A DNA stretch of 64,000 nt from Glandiceps talaboti (GCF_964340395.1 NC_135556.1:7552501-7616500), one strand, 5' to 3'. Positions 36,525 through 49,978 are shown, counted from the first letter of the stretch. Notes: generated by a model not told the origin, from the sequence alone. Numbers and translations are program-made.

Positions 36525-37400
36525 ATGGAAACTGTTGCACATGATATTAAACGACCCAAAATAAGCTAGTTTAATGATGGCAAAACCGAGGTCCTCCTTA
36601 TCACGTCTCAGTTCAACAGGCTTCCTCGTCTCATGAACCACATCAACATGGGATCGTCTTCTGTGCAGTTAGTGGATTCAGCATGTACCATTTGTGTAAC
36701 AATTGATGACCGTTATAACCTCAAGAAGCACATCTCGTTGACATGTAGATCAGTTCTTTTTCACCCCCGAACAATAGGTCGCATCATTGACAGTGGAGGG
36801 GGCCCCTCCACTGTCTATGGAAACTGTTGCACATGATATTAAACGACCCAAAATAAGCTAGTTTAATGATGGCAAAACCGAGGTCCTCCTTATCACGTCT
36901 CAGTTCAACAGGCTTCCTCGTCTCATGAACCACATCAACATGGGATCGTCTTCTGTGCAGTTAGTGGATTCAGCATGTACCATTTGTGTAACAATTGATG
37001 ACCGTTATAACCTCAAGAAGCACATCTCGTTGACATGTAGATCAGTTCTTTTTCACCCCCGAACAATAGGTCGCATCATTGACAGTGGAGGGGGCCCCTC
37101 CACTGTCTATGGAAACTGTTGCACATGATATTAAACGACCCAAAATAAGCTAGTTTAATGATGGCAAAACCGAGGTCCTCCTTATCACGTCTCAGTTCAA
37201 CAGGCTTCCTCGTCTCATGAACCACATCAACATGGGATCGTCTTCTGTGCAGTTAGTGGATTCAGCATGTACCATTTGTGTAACAATTGATGACCGTTAT
37301 AACCTCAAGAAGCACATCTCGTTGACATGTAGATCAGTTCTTTTTCACCCCCGAACAATAGGTCGCATCATTGACAGTGGAGGGGGCCCCTCCACTGTCT
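36525..37400 (+). repeat. Perfect 292-bp tandem triplication inside the LINE
   Basis: Units 36525-36816, 36817-37108 and 37109-37400 appear identical, including three identical 67-codon frames. Each unit ends in the mini-hairpin. The junctions share ATGG: the sequence before the first unit reads taag-ATGG-aaac and the end of the third reads tct-ATGG-tcgc. Either very recent, homogenised, or an assembly artefact. Confidence 0.95.
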
Positions 37401-37410
37401 ATGGTCGCAT
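37361..37410. mobile_element. Mini-hairpin insertion (family A), copy A2, with exact 8-bp duplication
   Basis: Element 37369-37402 (34 bp) has arms ATTGACAGTGGAGGGG and CCCCTCCACTGTCTAT. GGTCGCAT is present exactly at 37361-37368 and 37403-37410. Removing the element and one 8-mer restores the LINE frame IGRIRQYL. Tandem partial copies lie at 36785-36818 and 37077-37110. Confidence 0.85.
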
Positions 37411-37681
37411 ACGCCAGTATCTTACAAACGGAGTTTGTCAGAACCTTGGTCATGCACTTATATCATCGATACCTGACTACTGAATGGCCCTTCTGTATGG
37501 GCTGCCAGCTAAAAACATTGTCCCTCTTGAACATGCCCAAAATACAGCAGCTAGGATTGTGTCAGGTACAAAGAAAACAGATGACGTCACATCGGTTCTT
37601 TCAATAACACAGTTTAGTTAGAAATCACACTGGCGTCAAGTGCAGTTACATAATATACCAGTAGGTAGGGCCTACATGTAC

Positions 37682-37721
37682 ATGTAGTCTCAGGTCACTA
37701 CATTGTGGTCTGAGATGTAGT
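37682..37721. mobile_element. Mini-hairpin insertion (family B), copy B1
   Basis: Element 37689-37714 reads CTCAGGTCAC, six bases, GTGGTCTGAG. ATGTAGT flanks it exactly on both sides (37682-37688 and 37715-37721). Confidence 0.55.
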
Positions 37722-38454
37722 TTACACCACTATGACCTAAGAACTTGAACCAGGGCTGAGGAGAAGTGGTCTGAGGTTAAAGTTTTGCAGCTCTCGTTCA
37801 GCAATCTCAAAACATTTCAGCCTACTTCCCGTAATGAACACTTGTCAAGCATTTTTGTAGCTCCCATACTCAAAGACTACATATATGTTTATATACGACT
37901 CAAAATATAACACTGAAATTTACTTTGAACACGTTCAGTTTCAGTAGACCTATTAAAACCCAAAATCTCCACTGTATAATTTAATATCGGTAATAGTTTA
38001 CAGTCAAAAACTTTTAAATTTAGTTTTGACTAGGAGGTCCCCAAGTTTTGCAAGTTGACTCATGACCGCAATCATTGCTTTACTCGCTTGAGCTGCAAGC
38101 GCTAAATACCATAGACCACTGCTTGACATAATCACGCCTAGATATTCATAAAAAGCGAACAACGTCGAGTTTATGACCACCAATAACCACTTTTCAATTT
38201 TCTTAAGAATTTCATCTCTTAGTAAATACAATAATTTTAGTTTTGACATACATGTAATTTACTTTCAAAAGACAATGTTAGAAACCCCTACCCCATTGAT
38301 TCCTGTGGGAACATGCCTTTCGTGAAGAAAAAATGGTTACATAACATGTCTACAAGAATTGTTGGAGAATGTCTATGTAGAATGCCACACTGATCCCATA
38401 TCCACACCTTGAGTTTTATTTTTATTGTTCTTCAATGATCTCCTTCAAAGTAAT

Positions 38455-38830
38455 AGTCTGGATGCCAATATGGTTTCTAACTAAACCACGTCTAGCCAAA
38501 AGCCCCTCAAATAGCACAAAAAGTTGTTCACCCAATCAGTGAAACCTAAATGTTTTGGTGATGTAAACAGTATATAAGTAGCATCATGGGCTGACAAATA
38601 TACCACATTTGAACATTACTGTCCCAATAAACACTAACTTTATGAGGGACTGTGTTATTGGTTAGAGTTTTGTGATTTATTAACAAAGACATGATGTTAA
38701 TGACTGTGTGGGTGGCTGTAAATGAATTTTAAATTGCATCTCATGCATTTCAAGACTTCTAGAGTAACGACTCTGACTATACTTTGAGTGGAGGTATAAA
38801 TGGTAATGATACAGTATAGGAACTAGACTA
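38455..38830 (+). repeat. Unclassified repeat, longer copy, carrying the empty family A site
   Basis: Two blocks match 45661-45810 by eye: GATGCCAATATGGTTTCTAA with CTAAACC, and GAGTGGAGGTATAAATGGTA with ATGATAC and GGAACTAGAC. The 45-kb copy lacks most of the middle but carries the mini-hairpin A7. Here AACTAAAC (38479-38486) occurs once. Confidence 0.6.
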
Positions 38831-39237
38831 TCAAAGTAATTACCTTGTCCAAAAGACTACAGTCGGATATTAATCTCACCATTAATGCCTGAATTTATGT
38901 CTATCAAGGTGGATCTGATAAGATCATGGAAATCGAGAAACTTTCATCACTTTGGACTTGAGCATTGAATACATTTGTGAAGTACTCAGACCATGATTCA
39001 TGTTTTTTTTTAGAGATTAATTCCACTAGATCGTCCACTAAATCGTCCACGAAAACAAATACATTCTATCATTCCACCATGTCACTCAACAACGCGCATC
39101 GAATTCTATCACTTGAATTTCCGTTATTTAGTCGTCTGAAGATCGTAACGGCCTCCGTACCATAACTTGTGTACTTTGTGTAAATACAGCTCTACTTCTC
39201 AGTATTGAGCACTTTTCCTTCAGTTTATGACTTACCT

Positions 39238-39306
<69 letters not shown>

Positions 39307-39985
39307 CCATTGCTCGGTTGACGGCAACGCGGTCAAAGATATCGGGTTCTTTGCACAATACACGTGTATATAGAAATGATGTCCCTTAAATTTCCCCTCT
39401 TTTCATTCTTGCTCTTTTCAACTACAATATAGATTTTGATAATTTCCATAGGTCTCACGAGATATACTCTTCAAGGAAAAACAAGTTCGTGTCGGAGTTT
39501 GACACGAGAATAGTCTGTGCTTGGAGTAATTATACTGTCAGTATAATTTCTCAAAGGTATGTGTTATCGTGGAAGTTTAAACATTATTTATACTTTAATG
39601 GTGTTATAGATTTTGACCCAAGCTATGCATGCCACGGTCACAAGCTATATTGCGTCAGATCGATTTGCCAAACAAGTTTGCCAGAATTAACGCATCCCAT
39701 CAAACCATGGACCCTCCACAAAGGTGGAGTGTCTATGGTCAAACAAATGACAGGTCGCAGAAACTATGGTCATGGAAGTATGAACGTCGTTTATACTTGT
39801 ACGCCGTGACATACAATGAGCGCAGTGCCATGATTGACCGGATTATTCAGTGTCGACAATCCCAGTTAATATAATCCCAAAGGCAAACTTGTTTTATTTA
39901 CCACCTTGCCAAGCAACACAGGGTGGTGGCGAGGCGAAGTTGTAATGTACTGTCGCTTTGATATTCACGATTTTGGAAAGGAAAT
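38831..39985. other. 1.15 kb without a gene; (TA)n and mini-hairpin only
   Basis: (TA)n at 39239-39304 and mini-hairpin A3 at 39698-39744. A 106-codon frame at 39489-39809 spans the hairpin and resembles nothing I know. Confidence 0.6.
39698..39744. mobile_element. Mini-hairpin insertion (family A), copy A3
   Basis: Element 39706-39736 reads CATGGACCCTCCAC, AAA, GGTGGAGTGTCTAT. Flanking 8-mers are CATCAAAC and GGTCAAAC, 6 of 8 matching (TCAAAC shared). Confidence 0.6.
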
Positions 39986-40005
39986 AGATAACATCGGGTT
40001 AGATC

Positions 40006-41460
<1,455 letters not shown>

Positions 41461-41484
41461 TAAATAATTCTATTTCAAAGACAT

Positions 41485-41630
41485 CTGCTCTGCATTCCAG
41501 ATTGGAAGAACCGCGTTTTTTTATTGTCTTTTTTAAGTTGATGACCATTTCTGGCAAGACTTCACTCACAATTTTCTCGATTTTACTGATTTTTCTTCTT
41601 TATTAAAAAGGTTTAGGGTCGGCACCGGAT
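41485..41630 (+). mobile_element. PIF/Harbinger-like MITE, fragment
   Basis: Matches the 3' half of 5991-6364: CCAGATTGGAAGAA, TTTTTTAAGTTGATG, GCAAGACTTCAC and GTTTAGGGTCGGC. Both termini are lost. Confidence 0.65.
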
Positions 41631-41875
41631 TTCTAGAATGGAAGCGTTTGGGGAGTTATGTGTGATTTATTTGTTGAGAAAGGTTCAAAGACAATAAATA
41701 TCGCCATAAGGTGGCACTTGCCGTTCCAGTGAGGAACGACTAGTGCCACCACGGTAGTACTCGACAATTCGATGGACCACGGCCAAGTCCGCCATTCACA
41801 ATTTTCAAATCACTTGAAATAAAGCAATCTGGCAAAACTCGCCCATGTGCAATCTTGTCGCAACTAATTCTAGTA

Positions 41876-41914
41876 GGTAAAACCATAGACCCTCCACCCT
41901 GTCTATGGTAAAAC
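41876..41914. mobile_element. Mini-hairpin insertion (family A), copy A4, exact 8-bp duplication
   Basis: Element 41884-41906, only 23 bp: CATAGACCCTCCACCCTGTCTAT. GGTAAAAC is present exactly on both sides (41876-41883 and 41907-41914). This is the shortest copy with both termini. Confidence 0.75.
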
Positions 41915-42253
41915 CTAGTCGCATTCATAACTTTCATCGAGGGTAAGGTAATTTTAGTCATCAACTTCTATAAAGTCCAAAATGAAACGATAAAACATGT
42001 ACATTTTGGAAATTATCCCATGTATAATGCCAGATTATAAAGTGACAAAGAGTGGTTCATCTGAGTGGATAGCTTAACCTCTTGACGATTTATAAACAAT
42101 GGGAAATAGGCAGCTATCTTGATGTTCATTTTAACCTATTTTCCCGGAGAATATTTTCAGAACTGGTATCCAAATTACCAAGATCACGTTTTTCATATTT
42201 ACTGATATGCCGCTTTAGTTATGGCCGGTTTTGTGGGATGTTTTGCGTGCACA

Positions 42254-42281
42254 ATGTAAACCACAGACAAGGCATGTAAAC
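42254..42281. mobile_element. Collapsed mini-hairpin (family A), copy A5
   Basis: ATGTAAAC at 42254-42261, twelve bases CACAGACAAGGC, ATGTAAAC at 42274-42281. The twelve bases match the left arm of copy A1 (CACAGACAAGGG). The right arm is missing. Confidence 0.55.
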
Positions 42282-42439
42282 TTCTACTTGCAAACCCGTC
42301 TATTTCAGGCTTGGCCTCTTACCACTCTTGGAGGAATTGTACTGACTCCTCCAAGACCACGTCTGACACAGTGGCCTGAAACCCATAGTCTATCGCGAGT
42401 ATATTGTCTACCCTTCAAGAGACACACATTCTCTGCCAG

Positions 42440-42640
42440 TCACCCTTTTAAAAATACGCTTGTTAAACGTCTGCTCCTGGAGTTAAATTTGGTTCAACTC
42501 ATGAGCAAAATATTTGTACGTGACTCCGGGCCCCTTTCAGACAATCCGAATTTTCACGCACGTCCCAATTCGTTTTTTTCCCGTGACAACAATTTTTCTC
42601 CTGAGCCTCCCCCTACCCTAATCTAGTTCCTGACGACCGT
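42440..42640 (+). mobile_element. Fragment related to the 1.1-kb TIR element
   Basis: GTTAAACGTCTGCTCCTGGA, ATTTGGTTCAACTCATGAGC and CCCCTTTCAGACAATC match the segment at 36080-36180 in order. TIRs not seen. Confidence 0.5.
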
Positions 42641-44290
42641 ATTCCAATTTTACACTACATCTTTACATATTACGTATAGTCAATGTCATTACTCTCGTTG
42701 CCGATGTGTTGGCAATTATATACATGTATATATATAATATCCATAATCACAACATATTTCCTGCTCAAAGAAGAACTGTTTCAGCTTATTCCATTTCGAT
42801 ATAAACAGACAGAGAGTCCAGGGATAAAATACCCATGTACTACTCCTTATATTACTGGCTAGGTAATGTCAACCGTAAAATAATCCAAGCACCAGCGTCC
42901 CTAAAATCCGTGAAACAGTGTCGATATTACAGTATTTTGCTGACACTTATTACTTTCTGTAACTGGTCTATATTTGTGATATCATGGTAAATATGCTTGG
43001 AATTTATGGCCTAACAAACCAGACATTACGTAGATTTGAATATTGAAGAAAATCAAAAACAAAAACAAGGCCATGGCCATGGCCGGTCAGGTACTGATAT
43101 TAGTACTTTAGACATCAGTGGGGGTCACACTTGGTCATTGAAACTATATTGACCGACCAAAATTCTAAACATCACGGATAAATAATTTCATATCGAAATG
43201 TATGTACGGAGATTCAGGTTTTTAGACCACGTGGCTTTGACATGACATCATCAGCTAAATTTGCAATACGAAAGTAACGTAAAACATGGATGTATCTAGT
43301 AGGGAGCAAAGTCCGCATGTCTGTATGGATGTTTGAAGATTTACTATCGGTATATGGGAGGCATAGAGGGAAATATTTGAATAGCGTTATTTAACGTTAC
43401 ATAATTCATAACTGACTACTAAACTACCGTCAAGAGGATTGTTTTTGCTTCCATTTATCTGTATTAATTTTTTTTAAAGGCAGTGATGGTGACTGCCAAT
43501 GCCGGTAGTGAAAATATGGCCCGCACATTCTGAAGATTTTTGTATCATACAAGTTCAATGTTGTAGCTGAGAATGTGATTTATATTTATAACTCAGTAGA
43601 ATGGGTACCGGTACTGATGCGAGGGATGTGAACCAACCTTTGTGTTGCGTGCTTTTTAATATCACCGTGTGTGTGTGTGTGTGTGTGTTGTTTGTTTGTT
43701 TGTTTGTTTGTTTGTAATGTAGATTCGTCGTTGATATACTGCTACTAGATCAGACCGTGGGTTATACTTCCATGATCAGAACATGACCAGACACAACTCT
43801 CCACGGCACCATTTTGGTTTTACAACTTTGATTACTTTGTTTTGAATAGCTTTTGTCAAGTTCTTGACTTTCCTGATATGACAATAAAGCAAGGGCGGTG
43901 AAATATTATTATAGTAGTCCTTCAAAAAACAAGACAATTTTGAAACTTTTAGTGGAAAATGTTAGTGAAGACACAGTTTACCCGCATAAATTAACTAACA
44001 AAAGACAAAAGAAATGTACACATGGTTCATTTTCTAGGTGTCGACCTCATGAATATGCACCAAGATTTAGAACCGAGTCAGCTTTAAATGCGTTCACACC
44101 TCCAAATCTGGTCTGGACAATATTGTCTGGGCTTAGTCACCCTTTTATGCGGACTACAGAGCGGCCCTGGTGCGGACTATTTCTGCCACCTATTAATGCC
44201 TGAAAGTCAAGTGGCATATGCTGAGGTTGTGTACAACCAGCAACCCATAACATTTTAGCAATCTACAGTTCTACCTCAGTATGGCTATTA
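42641..44290. other. 1.65 kb with nothing recognised except (GT)n/(GTTT)n
   Basis: A short (GT)n followed by (GTTT)n lies at about 43666-43714. A 101-codon frame at 43898-44203 has no recognisable motif. Confidence 0.5.
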
Positions 44291-44593
44291 GCCATGCTAG
44301 GTAGTTACTATAATGATTAATATAATGGTTGTCTTGGTAAAAGTTGTCGACCCCCCCCCCAAAAAAAAAAGAAGAAAAAAAAAGAAAAAAAGAAAAAAAA
44401 AGATCAACAAAACATTCTATGATATTGAAAGCGCTCCTGGCATGTAATTCCATAGAACAGTTTCCTGTAGGGAATGGCAGCGATTTCATTCAAACTCAAA
44501 GACAGAGATGTTGCTAACCAACGTGAACAGCCATAAAAAATTGTATGTGAATGAGTATGACTCTGAGATCCCGCTAACGGTTTCATTGTTGTC

Positions 44594-44638
44594 GGTCTAA
44601 CCAGAGACACTGGAGAACTTCACTGTCTATGATCTAAT
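44594..44638. mobile_element. Mini-hairpin insertion (family A), degenerate copy A6
   Basis: Element 44602-44630 reads CAGAGACACTGGAG, AA, then CTTCACTGTCTAT, with about 11 of 14 arm positions pairing. Flanks are GGTCTAAC and GATCTAAT, 6 of 8 matching. It looks like an older insertion. Confidence 0.45.
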
Positions 44639-44746
44639 CGTATTGCTCAGTGTGAAAACCGTGCAAAGCGTTACTATTTTGGCGTTGTATTTTCGCACAT
44701 TTTTGGTTCACAAGGGTCCAATAATTTAAGCTTGAGTTAGGAAATA

Positions 44747-45099
44747 GGCCTATTAAAAAAATTGTGTTGTTCCGATTAGGCAAAATAAATAAATAGGTGG
44801 GGTAGGTAGATTTATTTTTATTCATGTGCGAGTGTCTAATTCTGGTTTTCCATTTTTTCCAAATGATCTCTGTGTTATTGGCTTCTTTCCATTAGATGTA
44901 CAACCATTACAGATTGGAGGAACAGTTTTATATTGTCTTTTTAAGTTGATGTCAGTTTCTGCATCCACTATGTCTCGTGAGACTTCACAATTGTTGCGAT
45001 TTTGTTAGTTTTTCAAGAACACGTAAAAAAAAGTTAAGGGTCGGCAGTGAAAAACTAGGTGGGTCGGGTAACAGAAACCAAACAGTTATTTTTTAGGCC
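44747..45099 (+). mobile_element. PIF/Harbinger-like MITE, copy 3
   Basis: Full-length by comparison with 5991-6364. Left end GGCCTATTAAAAAAATTGTG, right end AGTTATTTTTTAGGCC. Internal blocks TGTACAACCATTACAGATTG and GTGAAAAACTAGGTGGGTCG also match copy 1. Flanks contain TA on both sides. Confidence 0.68.
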
Positions 45100-45660
45100 T
45101 AAGGCATAACGTAGCATATAAATCTACCCAACCTGCGCGAGCAAGATCTGCATCGGTCAATGTAATATTTACATGGTCTATTACAATTTGGTAAAGTGTA
45201 CCATTGTATATGCTTGTGCGAGACGTAAAAAACATCATGCCGTCTAACTGTACGAAACGATTTAGTCACTATGGTTTTGAAGTCAGTGAGATAATGTTTG
45301 TGAAGTACCCGGTATCGTGATGTTATCGCTTGTATAGAAAAACCATCACTGAGGCAAAATCTCACTTTTATCATCATTCATTTTTTAAAGTCTTCAATCA
45401 TGCCAATTAAAAATATGGATACTGCAGTCATTTATGTGACTTTTTTTCCAAAAATGTTTATCGTGCATCTCGATTATATTTTTTTTCGTCTTCGTAACAT
45501 CTTTTTTTTTTATTGTGCCAAAAGTAGTAGCTACCACATATAGAACAGTGGAAAAATACCGAATGAGACTCAGAAATGTAAAATCATTTACTTCAATGTC
45601 CAAATCAAATGCGGACATCAGAAAATGATGCATGCACGTTGTGATGGACTCGTGATTAGC

Positions 45661-45810
45661 TCTAGTCCAGATGCCAATTGGTATCTAACTAAACCATAGA
45701 CAATAGAGAGGGTCCTCTCTATTTTCTATGACTAAACCAAGTTTAGTGAGTGGAGGTGTAAATGGTAACGATACTGTTTAGGAACACGGTGATAGGAACT
45801 AGACGAGATT
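45661..45810 (+). repeat. Unclassified repeat, shorter copy, filled by mini-hairpin A7
   Basis: AGATGCCAATTGGTATCTAA and GAGTGGAGGTGTAAATGGTA match 38455-38830. The insertion separates the two blocks. Confidence 0.6.
45687..45737. mobile_element. Mini-hairpin insertion (family A), copy A7
   Basis: Element 45695-45729 has arms CATAGACAATAGAGAGG and CCTCTCTATTTTCTAT. Flanks are AACTAAAC and GACTAAAC, 7 of 8 matching. The related repeat at 38479-38486 has a single AACTAAAC and no hairpin. Confidence 0.75.
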
Positions 45811-46049
45811 AGCACTGACAACACACGCTCCGCGAACTCCAGCAAAGAGGCCTGGTGGGGTATATAGAGACTTGTCAGAGTTGTCGGAGCTACTGTTCAT
45901 GTACATATAAGTTCCACGTATTCTCAATTTATTTCGTGCTGGATAGAAAACAGTCAGTATAGTCCTTGTGTTCTCCAGTGTATAGCCGATGGATTGGATA
46001 GTGAGAGTCATGATATGTGTGATACATTGTAGTTTATACACCAGAACTG

Positions 46050-49000
46050 AATTTTAGACTGATCCCGTCGGCATCTTCAGAGAAAGCATCAAGCGGGTAC
46101 CACAATAAACTGAAAACGTAACGACTATAAGCATAACTATAAGTTTTAATTTACATGGAACTACGGTCATATTTGATAAGCTTATCCCCCACTTCCACAT
46201 ATGGTCTCATACCCCTTGGTCAGCGAAAAGCCAATCATGTTCATGTCCGGACATACGAGTTATAAATGGGGCGGTCATATGGGTTAAGTTAGGGTGGAAT
46301 ATAATATATGGAAAAAGTCTGATTGATACTGGCTGTGATGGGTAGTAGAGCATTTTTTAATTGTCAAAAACAGGGTTGGGGGCCGAATGATATGATTCAA
46401 AACGTCATGACTTTCTGGTATATCTTTGTTGTCATGGTGTGTTTCCAGTTGAGGATGGCTGTCTTTGACTGGCTACAACAGTAAGTGACTGATTTTGAAA
46501 GTAAAGAAAGTGGAAGAACATTGGTGTTAGTTAAAAAACTATTGTTATTAAAGATATACAAGTAAACGCAGCAAAACAATTGAGAGTCGGTACGGAAAGG
46601 AACAGATGACCACAGGAAGGTGTTCAGCTGTTCTTCATTGTTCTTTGCAATTTGACGACCGGGCGATCACATACTAGTAGTTGTCAGTGTTTTCGCTAAA
46701 GCAAAATACACGGAGATGGTTCAAAATCACTTGACTATCATTTCACTCTTATTTAAATCTACAAATATCTCATTAATATTTTCTCCCAGCTTACTTCAAA
46801 CTATATGACATTTTCCATGAAAAAAAGGTGCGTATCTGGAGCAAAGAAGTGTTTCAGATATCAGAGTGTTCACGTTTGCGTGACCAAGACATAGACATAG
46901 ACTGGCAAGCGACGCCATGAATTGTGATCGAATCCCAGGGTCGGATCGGTTGTAGATCAGTGTTCATGATAATTCATTTGCGTGTTCAATTACTAAGTCA
47001 TCGATGTAGGGTTATAAATTCAGTGACTACACCATCAACAAAGTTACTTCTTACTATAAATCATGTTGAAAAAGACCCTAGGAAAATGTCTAAGCAACAA
47101 TGACGGGTGTTACTTTTTTGCAGTGTTTATCCAAATAGTAATCGTCGAATAACGTGACCCTGGCTGAAAACTGCGACAGTGAGTGTACCATAAATTCCCA
47201 AAACAGACTGACCAGAACAGACATATTGACACACAAAAAGTGTGCAAGTTTACATCTTGTGACAGGTTTGGTTGGGGTCACCTCCATCGGCTAATGGTCG
47301 AAATCGTCATTGTAAAATATTTTTAATTACCCTCAACTACAAATCAGCGTATCGTTGACGATCATTTCAATCGTAAGTGTTTAGAACTGATTCAGAAGTA
47401 AAACGTAGAATTATTAATGACAATGGTATGCAAAGTTTTGTTGTTTAACAATCATCAGCGATTTGGCATGTTTGCACAAACCACAGATACTTGTTAGTGC
47501 ATACACTTTTGATACTTCTATTCTATAAGGTAAAGGCTAAATTTAAAAAGACATGATCCCAGTATTAACTTTTTTGTTGCGGCTATATTTCCTAAGTGAG
47601 GTGTGCCAAAGAAAGTTTTCCCATGATACTTTGCGCCAGTGCGACTTTTTGACATTGTACGTTCGATGTTCCCAATGAGTAAATGGAATTTTATCGAGAA
47701 GTCTATTCATATTTGTTTATGACAGCAAGATATTTTCAATTTTCTGTTTTTGGTCATTTTTGGGGTCAAAAACTGTCATTTGTTTTGTAAATAAAAGAAT
47801 TCAAAGTAAAAATGAATGACAGCCGCAAAACTAATCGATTGAATGGGCTGACATTTGGTGTGCAGGTATGTTAGAGTATCTGGATGAAGAATTCTTCAAG
47901 AAAATTTGAAGATGACATTGATATGCAAATACGTCTAAAACGTGCTGTGTAGTATCATATTATAGCCATGTTATTTTACAATACTCGTGAGAAAGTAGAA
48001 TTTATTGGTGAAGTAAAGTTGCTCATACACCTAAGAAAATTTGACTACACTTGAATACATAATGAGCAAATGAAATGATCACAACAATCACATATCTTTG
48101 TAATGTTATGACTATACAAGATCTAATACAGGGACGAATGGGGTACTTATCAAATAATGCCCTCCGGAACTCAGAAATAAATGTAGATGCGCTGTACCAT
48201 GCAGTTACGATCAGCGGTTTTGAACTATGGAGGTAGGAAGGAAGGAGGTAGGAAGGATTATAGTCCTACCACCATTTCTGAACAAAATCGTTGTCCTTGA
48301 ATTGGAATGGTATGCTTTTAATACAAAAGTTGCACAAACATATGTTCTTGCTTTCAAAAGTTTTAGAATTAACACCATGATTTCACCGTCGCCCATACTG
48401 AGGTTTTCCTGCATCTATTGCTATGGATTTTGTTGGTGGGACTTTGCTGTACTGTATGAACACTTGTTCAGACTCAGGCCACTAAAACACAATTGCAAAA
48501 AAAAAACGTAAAGACACGAAGTATCGTTTTGCACAACGTTCGGCTTGAAGCAGGTTTGAAGGGTAACCATGCACGACAGAGAAGATGGGTTTAGAGCCCC
48601 ATTTACACCTAAAACAAAAAGCGATTCTAGTCTGTTCCTATTATAGTGGTCTGAGGTTCAGATCAAAGTGCCGCATTCATCCACAACATAAAAAATCATA
48701 GACCCTACACGACTGGCGTTTGTAAAAGTCAGTTTTAAACCATAATTACTACACCTCTTTATCTTCTCGGCAAGAACATGCAGTGCTGCAATCCAACGTG
48801 AGGACCTCTCACCAACTTTCAGATCACTTCACATTGGGAACGTTGGTGAGAGTTCTACTAATATAATTCAGACTGAGGCAAAAAATATAGCCTTTCTGAG
48901 TTGAAATCCGAGGTTTAAATCCTGATATCTGAAAATTCCCAATCAACCCAGATTACATTGAATAAAAAATAAGTCTAACAAACAATTTATGATTTTTCAG

Positions 49001-49770
49001 TCCCGAAACTTGCTATTATCCATACACTGTATACAAAGCTAAATACACGGTGATTGGTGTATCGCACTCCTTGACTGAGTGGGTCGGAAAAAAAATAGGT
49101 AGACTCACTTGTCATAAATCGATTTATAAATCCACAAAGGCACTGTGACAACTAAAGCAGTCCCTTTACAGACCATTTTTCTTTAGAAATAAATAGGCTA
49201 AAACAATACTGAATGACAGGCAGTCCAAGGTATGCGAAACCATAAGCGAGCGCGTACTCACGATGCTAGATTAACACACTATTTTACCTGCGCATTGAAG
49301 ACGCACAGTAAAAAGACCAGTTTTCAACATTAATGCAGGAAATACAAAGCTAACAATTCAAAATTGTATAAAATGTAAGAAAACAAAAAACAGGCGACAG
49401 TCAGAGCATGCATGAACTTCGATTTACAATACCATTATTAAGTTCTTGCATTTTGGGGCTAATGAAGTCATAGAGACTAGAGTGGGCGAGTTTCATCACA
49501 GTTAGTATAATCAATGGCACCGTGATAATTCTGACTTTCACTTGAAACTGGACCAGAACAGTCTAGGTCGGACGAGTCGTCATCATCAATTCAAAGGCGA
49601 CGTAACCAAATATACACCGTGAATTCATCTTAGATCGCACCGAGCTGAACAATCATGTCTGTCATTGTAGAATGTAGACCTTTACGCTGTTTGACCGACT
49701 ATTGAAGTATAACCCACATAGGTGATATTTCATTGACCTACATGGAAATGCTTGTAAATACTTTTTGCAA
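46050..49770. other. 3.7 kb without a gene or recognised repeat
   Basis: The longest open frames (60-94 codons, for example 48227-48511) show no family motif and no plausible splice context. One imperfect hairpin (arms CTCTCACCAAC and GTTGGTGAGAG) lies at about 48806-48858 without flanking duplication. Confidence 0.5.
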
Positions 49771-49773
49771 GTA

Positions 49774-49819
49774 GTAGTAGCTCAGACCACTCTAGTATTT
49801 TAGTGGTCTGAGGTAGTAG
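49774..49819. mobile_element. Mini-hairpin insertion (family B), copy B2
   Basis: Element 49781-49812 reads CTCAGACCACT, ten bases, AGTGGTCTGAG. GTAGTAG flanks it exactly on both sides, but the flank is itself a (GTA)n run, so the boundary is ambiguous. Confidence 0.45.
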
Positions 49820-49978
49820 TAAGAGTTTTTGCTAACGTTTACATGCTAGCGTAGTTGTACATGTACGTATACATGTCAGTTCGTATGTACATGTACATTA
49901 AATGTAGCTCTCATCATATCATACACTGTACATGTGTGTAACCCTTTTCTTTTGCACCCTCCCCCTCCGCCTTCATGT

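Larger units (their letters stand above)
36240..37680 (+). pseudogene. LINE (jockey/CR1/L2-type) reverse transcriptase fragment, inactive
   Basis: Seen in shifting plus frames: GVSQNPVLGPLL (matching the family GVPQGSVLGPLL block), QHADDNQIY (the catalytic Y/F-A-D-D box with His for the first residue), a DDRYNLKKHIS block typical of the C-terminal RT region, then ALLYGLPAKNI and AARIVSG blocks. The family copies itself by target-primed reverse transcription. Here there are frameshifts, a stop within the SRxDYCN-type block, a mini-hairpin insertion and a threefold 292-bp duplication. Upstream RT and endonuclease domains are absent. Confidence 0.85.

Noticed and set aside
41710-41750. Hairpin with arms GGTGGCACT/AGTGCCACC
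   Set aside because: Not counted as a mini-hairpin insertion because the flanks show no direct repeat and the ends differ from families A and B.
42322-42360. Hairpin with arms TCTTGGAGGA/TCCTCCAAGA
   Set aside because: Only a 4-5-bp flanking match (CCAC), too short to claim a target duplication.
47090-47287. 65-codon minus-strand frame starting MEVTPTKPVTRC
   Set aside because: No recognisable motif, no splice context, length within random expectation.
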